Positions 63,675 through 64,000 of a stretch of 64,000 nt of DNA are shown here, piece after piece. The stretch comes from Neoceratodus forsteri (taxonomy: Eukaryota > Chordata > Ceratodontiformes > Ceratodontidae), in assembly GCA_016271365.2 (NCBI GenBank), contig CM028129.1:461852501-461916500 (forward strand). The letters run 5' to 3'. The number at the start of each line of letters is the position of its first letter. Position 1 is the first letter of the stretch. The position numbers and the translations under genes are program-made. Below the pieces are notes generated by a model, which was given only the letters and a program-made list of their open reading frames with translations, was not told the DNA's origin and made no database searches.

Positions 63675-63983
63675 CTAGTTTAAATATTCTGCAAAGACAT
63701 CAGACTTCTGCCCCAGTGCATTGATTCCCCCCTTAGTCAGATGCAGTCCATCATATTTAAAGAACTTTTGCTTCCAAAACTGTTGCCAGTTACCTACAAA
63801 TTTGTGTCCTTTCTCCTGGCACCAGCCCTGGAGCCATGTGTTTAGCACCCCTGTCTCTCCTTCTCTGACCTTCTGTCCATCTTCCCCCCTCTCCCAGACT
63901 GGCAGAATCTCAGAGAAGGAGATGCTGGATGACACGAATGATAGTTTGTCACCCAGCCTGGTCAGGTGTTCCTTGGTCTCCAC
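63675..63983 (-). pseudogene. CR1 ORF1 esterase (GDSL/SGNH) C-terminal part
   Basis: This open frame reads 'KLSFVSSSISFSEILPVWER' then 'LNTWLQGWCQEKGHKFVGNW' and 'FKYDGLHLTKGGINALGQKS'. CR1-group ORF1 proteins carry an SGNH-type esterase whose last block is 'DG.HL...G...l', holding the catalytic Asp-His pair. Both are present here (D and H of DGLHL at about 63,740). The N-terminal part with the nucleophile Ser lies beyond the window, so integrity of the enzyme cannot be judged. The frame ends 300 bp before the ORF2 start motif. Confidence 0.7.
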
Positions 63984-64000
63984 AACTGTCTGGCTGGTGA

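Larger units (their letters stand above)
60612..64000 (-). mobile_element. CR1 LINE, minus strand, ORF1 end to 3' tail (continues past window)
   Basis: From the window edge leftward it has the end of ORF1 (63,675-63,983), endonuclease (63,470-62,780), linker (62,771-62,478), RT (62,400-61,500), C-terminal region (61,499-60,888) and a 3' UTR with 'ggcagataaggaccacaagg' then 'cccatccagtctg' (minus-strand complement at 60,640-60,680). It ends near 60,612. This is the longest CR1 copy here, at least 3.4 kb. It has stops and shifts, so it is inactive. Confidence 0.88.

Overview
This window looks like gene-poor, repeat-dense DNA from a vertebrate with a large genome. It contains decayed LINEs of several clades (CR1, L2-type, an L1/Tx1-like element and a two-ORF APE-type LINE), a DIRS tyrosine-recombinase retrotransposon, tRNA-headed SINEs with a V-SINE-type core, several TIR/MITE-type DNA elements and minisatellites. 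The only trace of an ordinary host gene is a dead copy of the first coding exon of PPP4R3 (SMEK), plus one speculative 5' exon near 60.3 kb. The mixture fits an amphibian, lungfish or non-avian reptile better than a mammal or bird, but the sequence alone does not settle the species. I see no bacterial-style operons, rRNA or CRISPR. The tRNA-like sequences are SINE heads.

Layout. 1-6.6 kb: two copies (A, B) of an unrecognised ~3 kb repeat family, here called family P, separated by the PPP4R3 exon relic, a hAT-like end and an L1-type ORF1 fragment. 8-33.4 kb: a third copy of family P (C), blown apart by nested insertions. A CR1-group LINE (8,543-19,768) was itself interrupted by an 8.8 kb LINE (10,115-18,948) flanked by a 14-bp target duplication, and two SINEs sit inside that LINE. 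An 11.6 kb L1/Tx1-like LINE (21,149-32,784) was interrupted by a 5.1 kb L2 (about 24,799-29,908). 33.5-45 kb: CR1 debris, a palindromic mariner-type MITE, and a CR1 copy split by a TIR element and by a nearly complete 5.6 kb DIRS element with sequence-identical inverted repeats. 45.2-49.1 kb: a 633-bp poly(A) retrocopy with a 12-bp duplication, next to family-P copy D, the most CpG-rich copy. 49.1-57.6 kb: SINEs, a fragment of family P (E), minisatellites, a Harbinger-like element and a TTAA-flanked foldback element filled with an inverted 26-bp minisatellite. 58-64 kb: two CR1 copies in opposite orientation. The minus-strand copy runs off the window and retains the end of its ORF1 esterase.

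None of the coding regions appears functional. Most LINE reverse transcriptases have lost an active-site residue or carry stops and frameshifts. The DIRS element keeps its catalytic motifs but has frameshifts in RT and YR. The most notable items are family P with its ~295-bp double-dyad tandem array, the foldback element with inverted minisatellite, the DIRS junctions (GAAG on both sides, single copy in the internal complementary region) and the PPP4R3 exon relic that keeps a splice donor.
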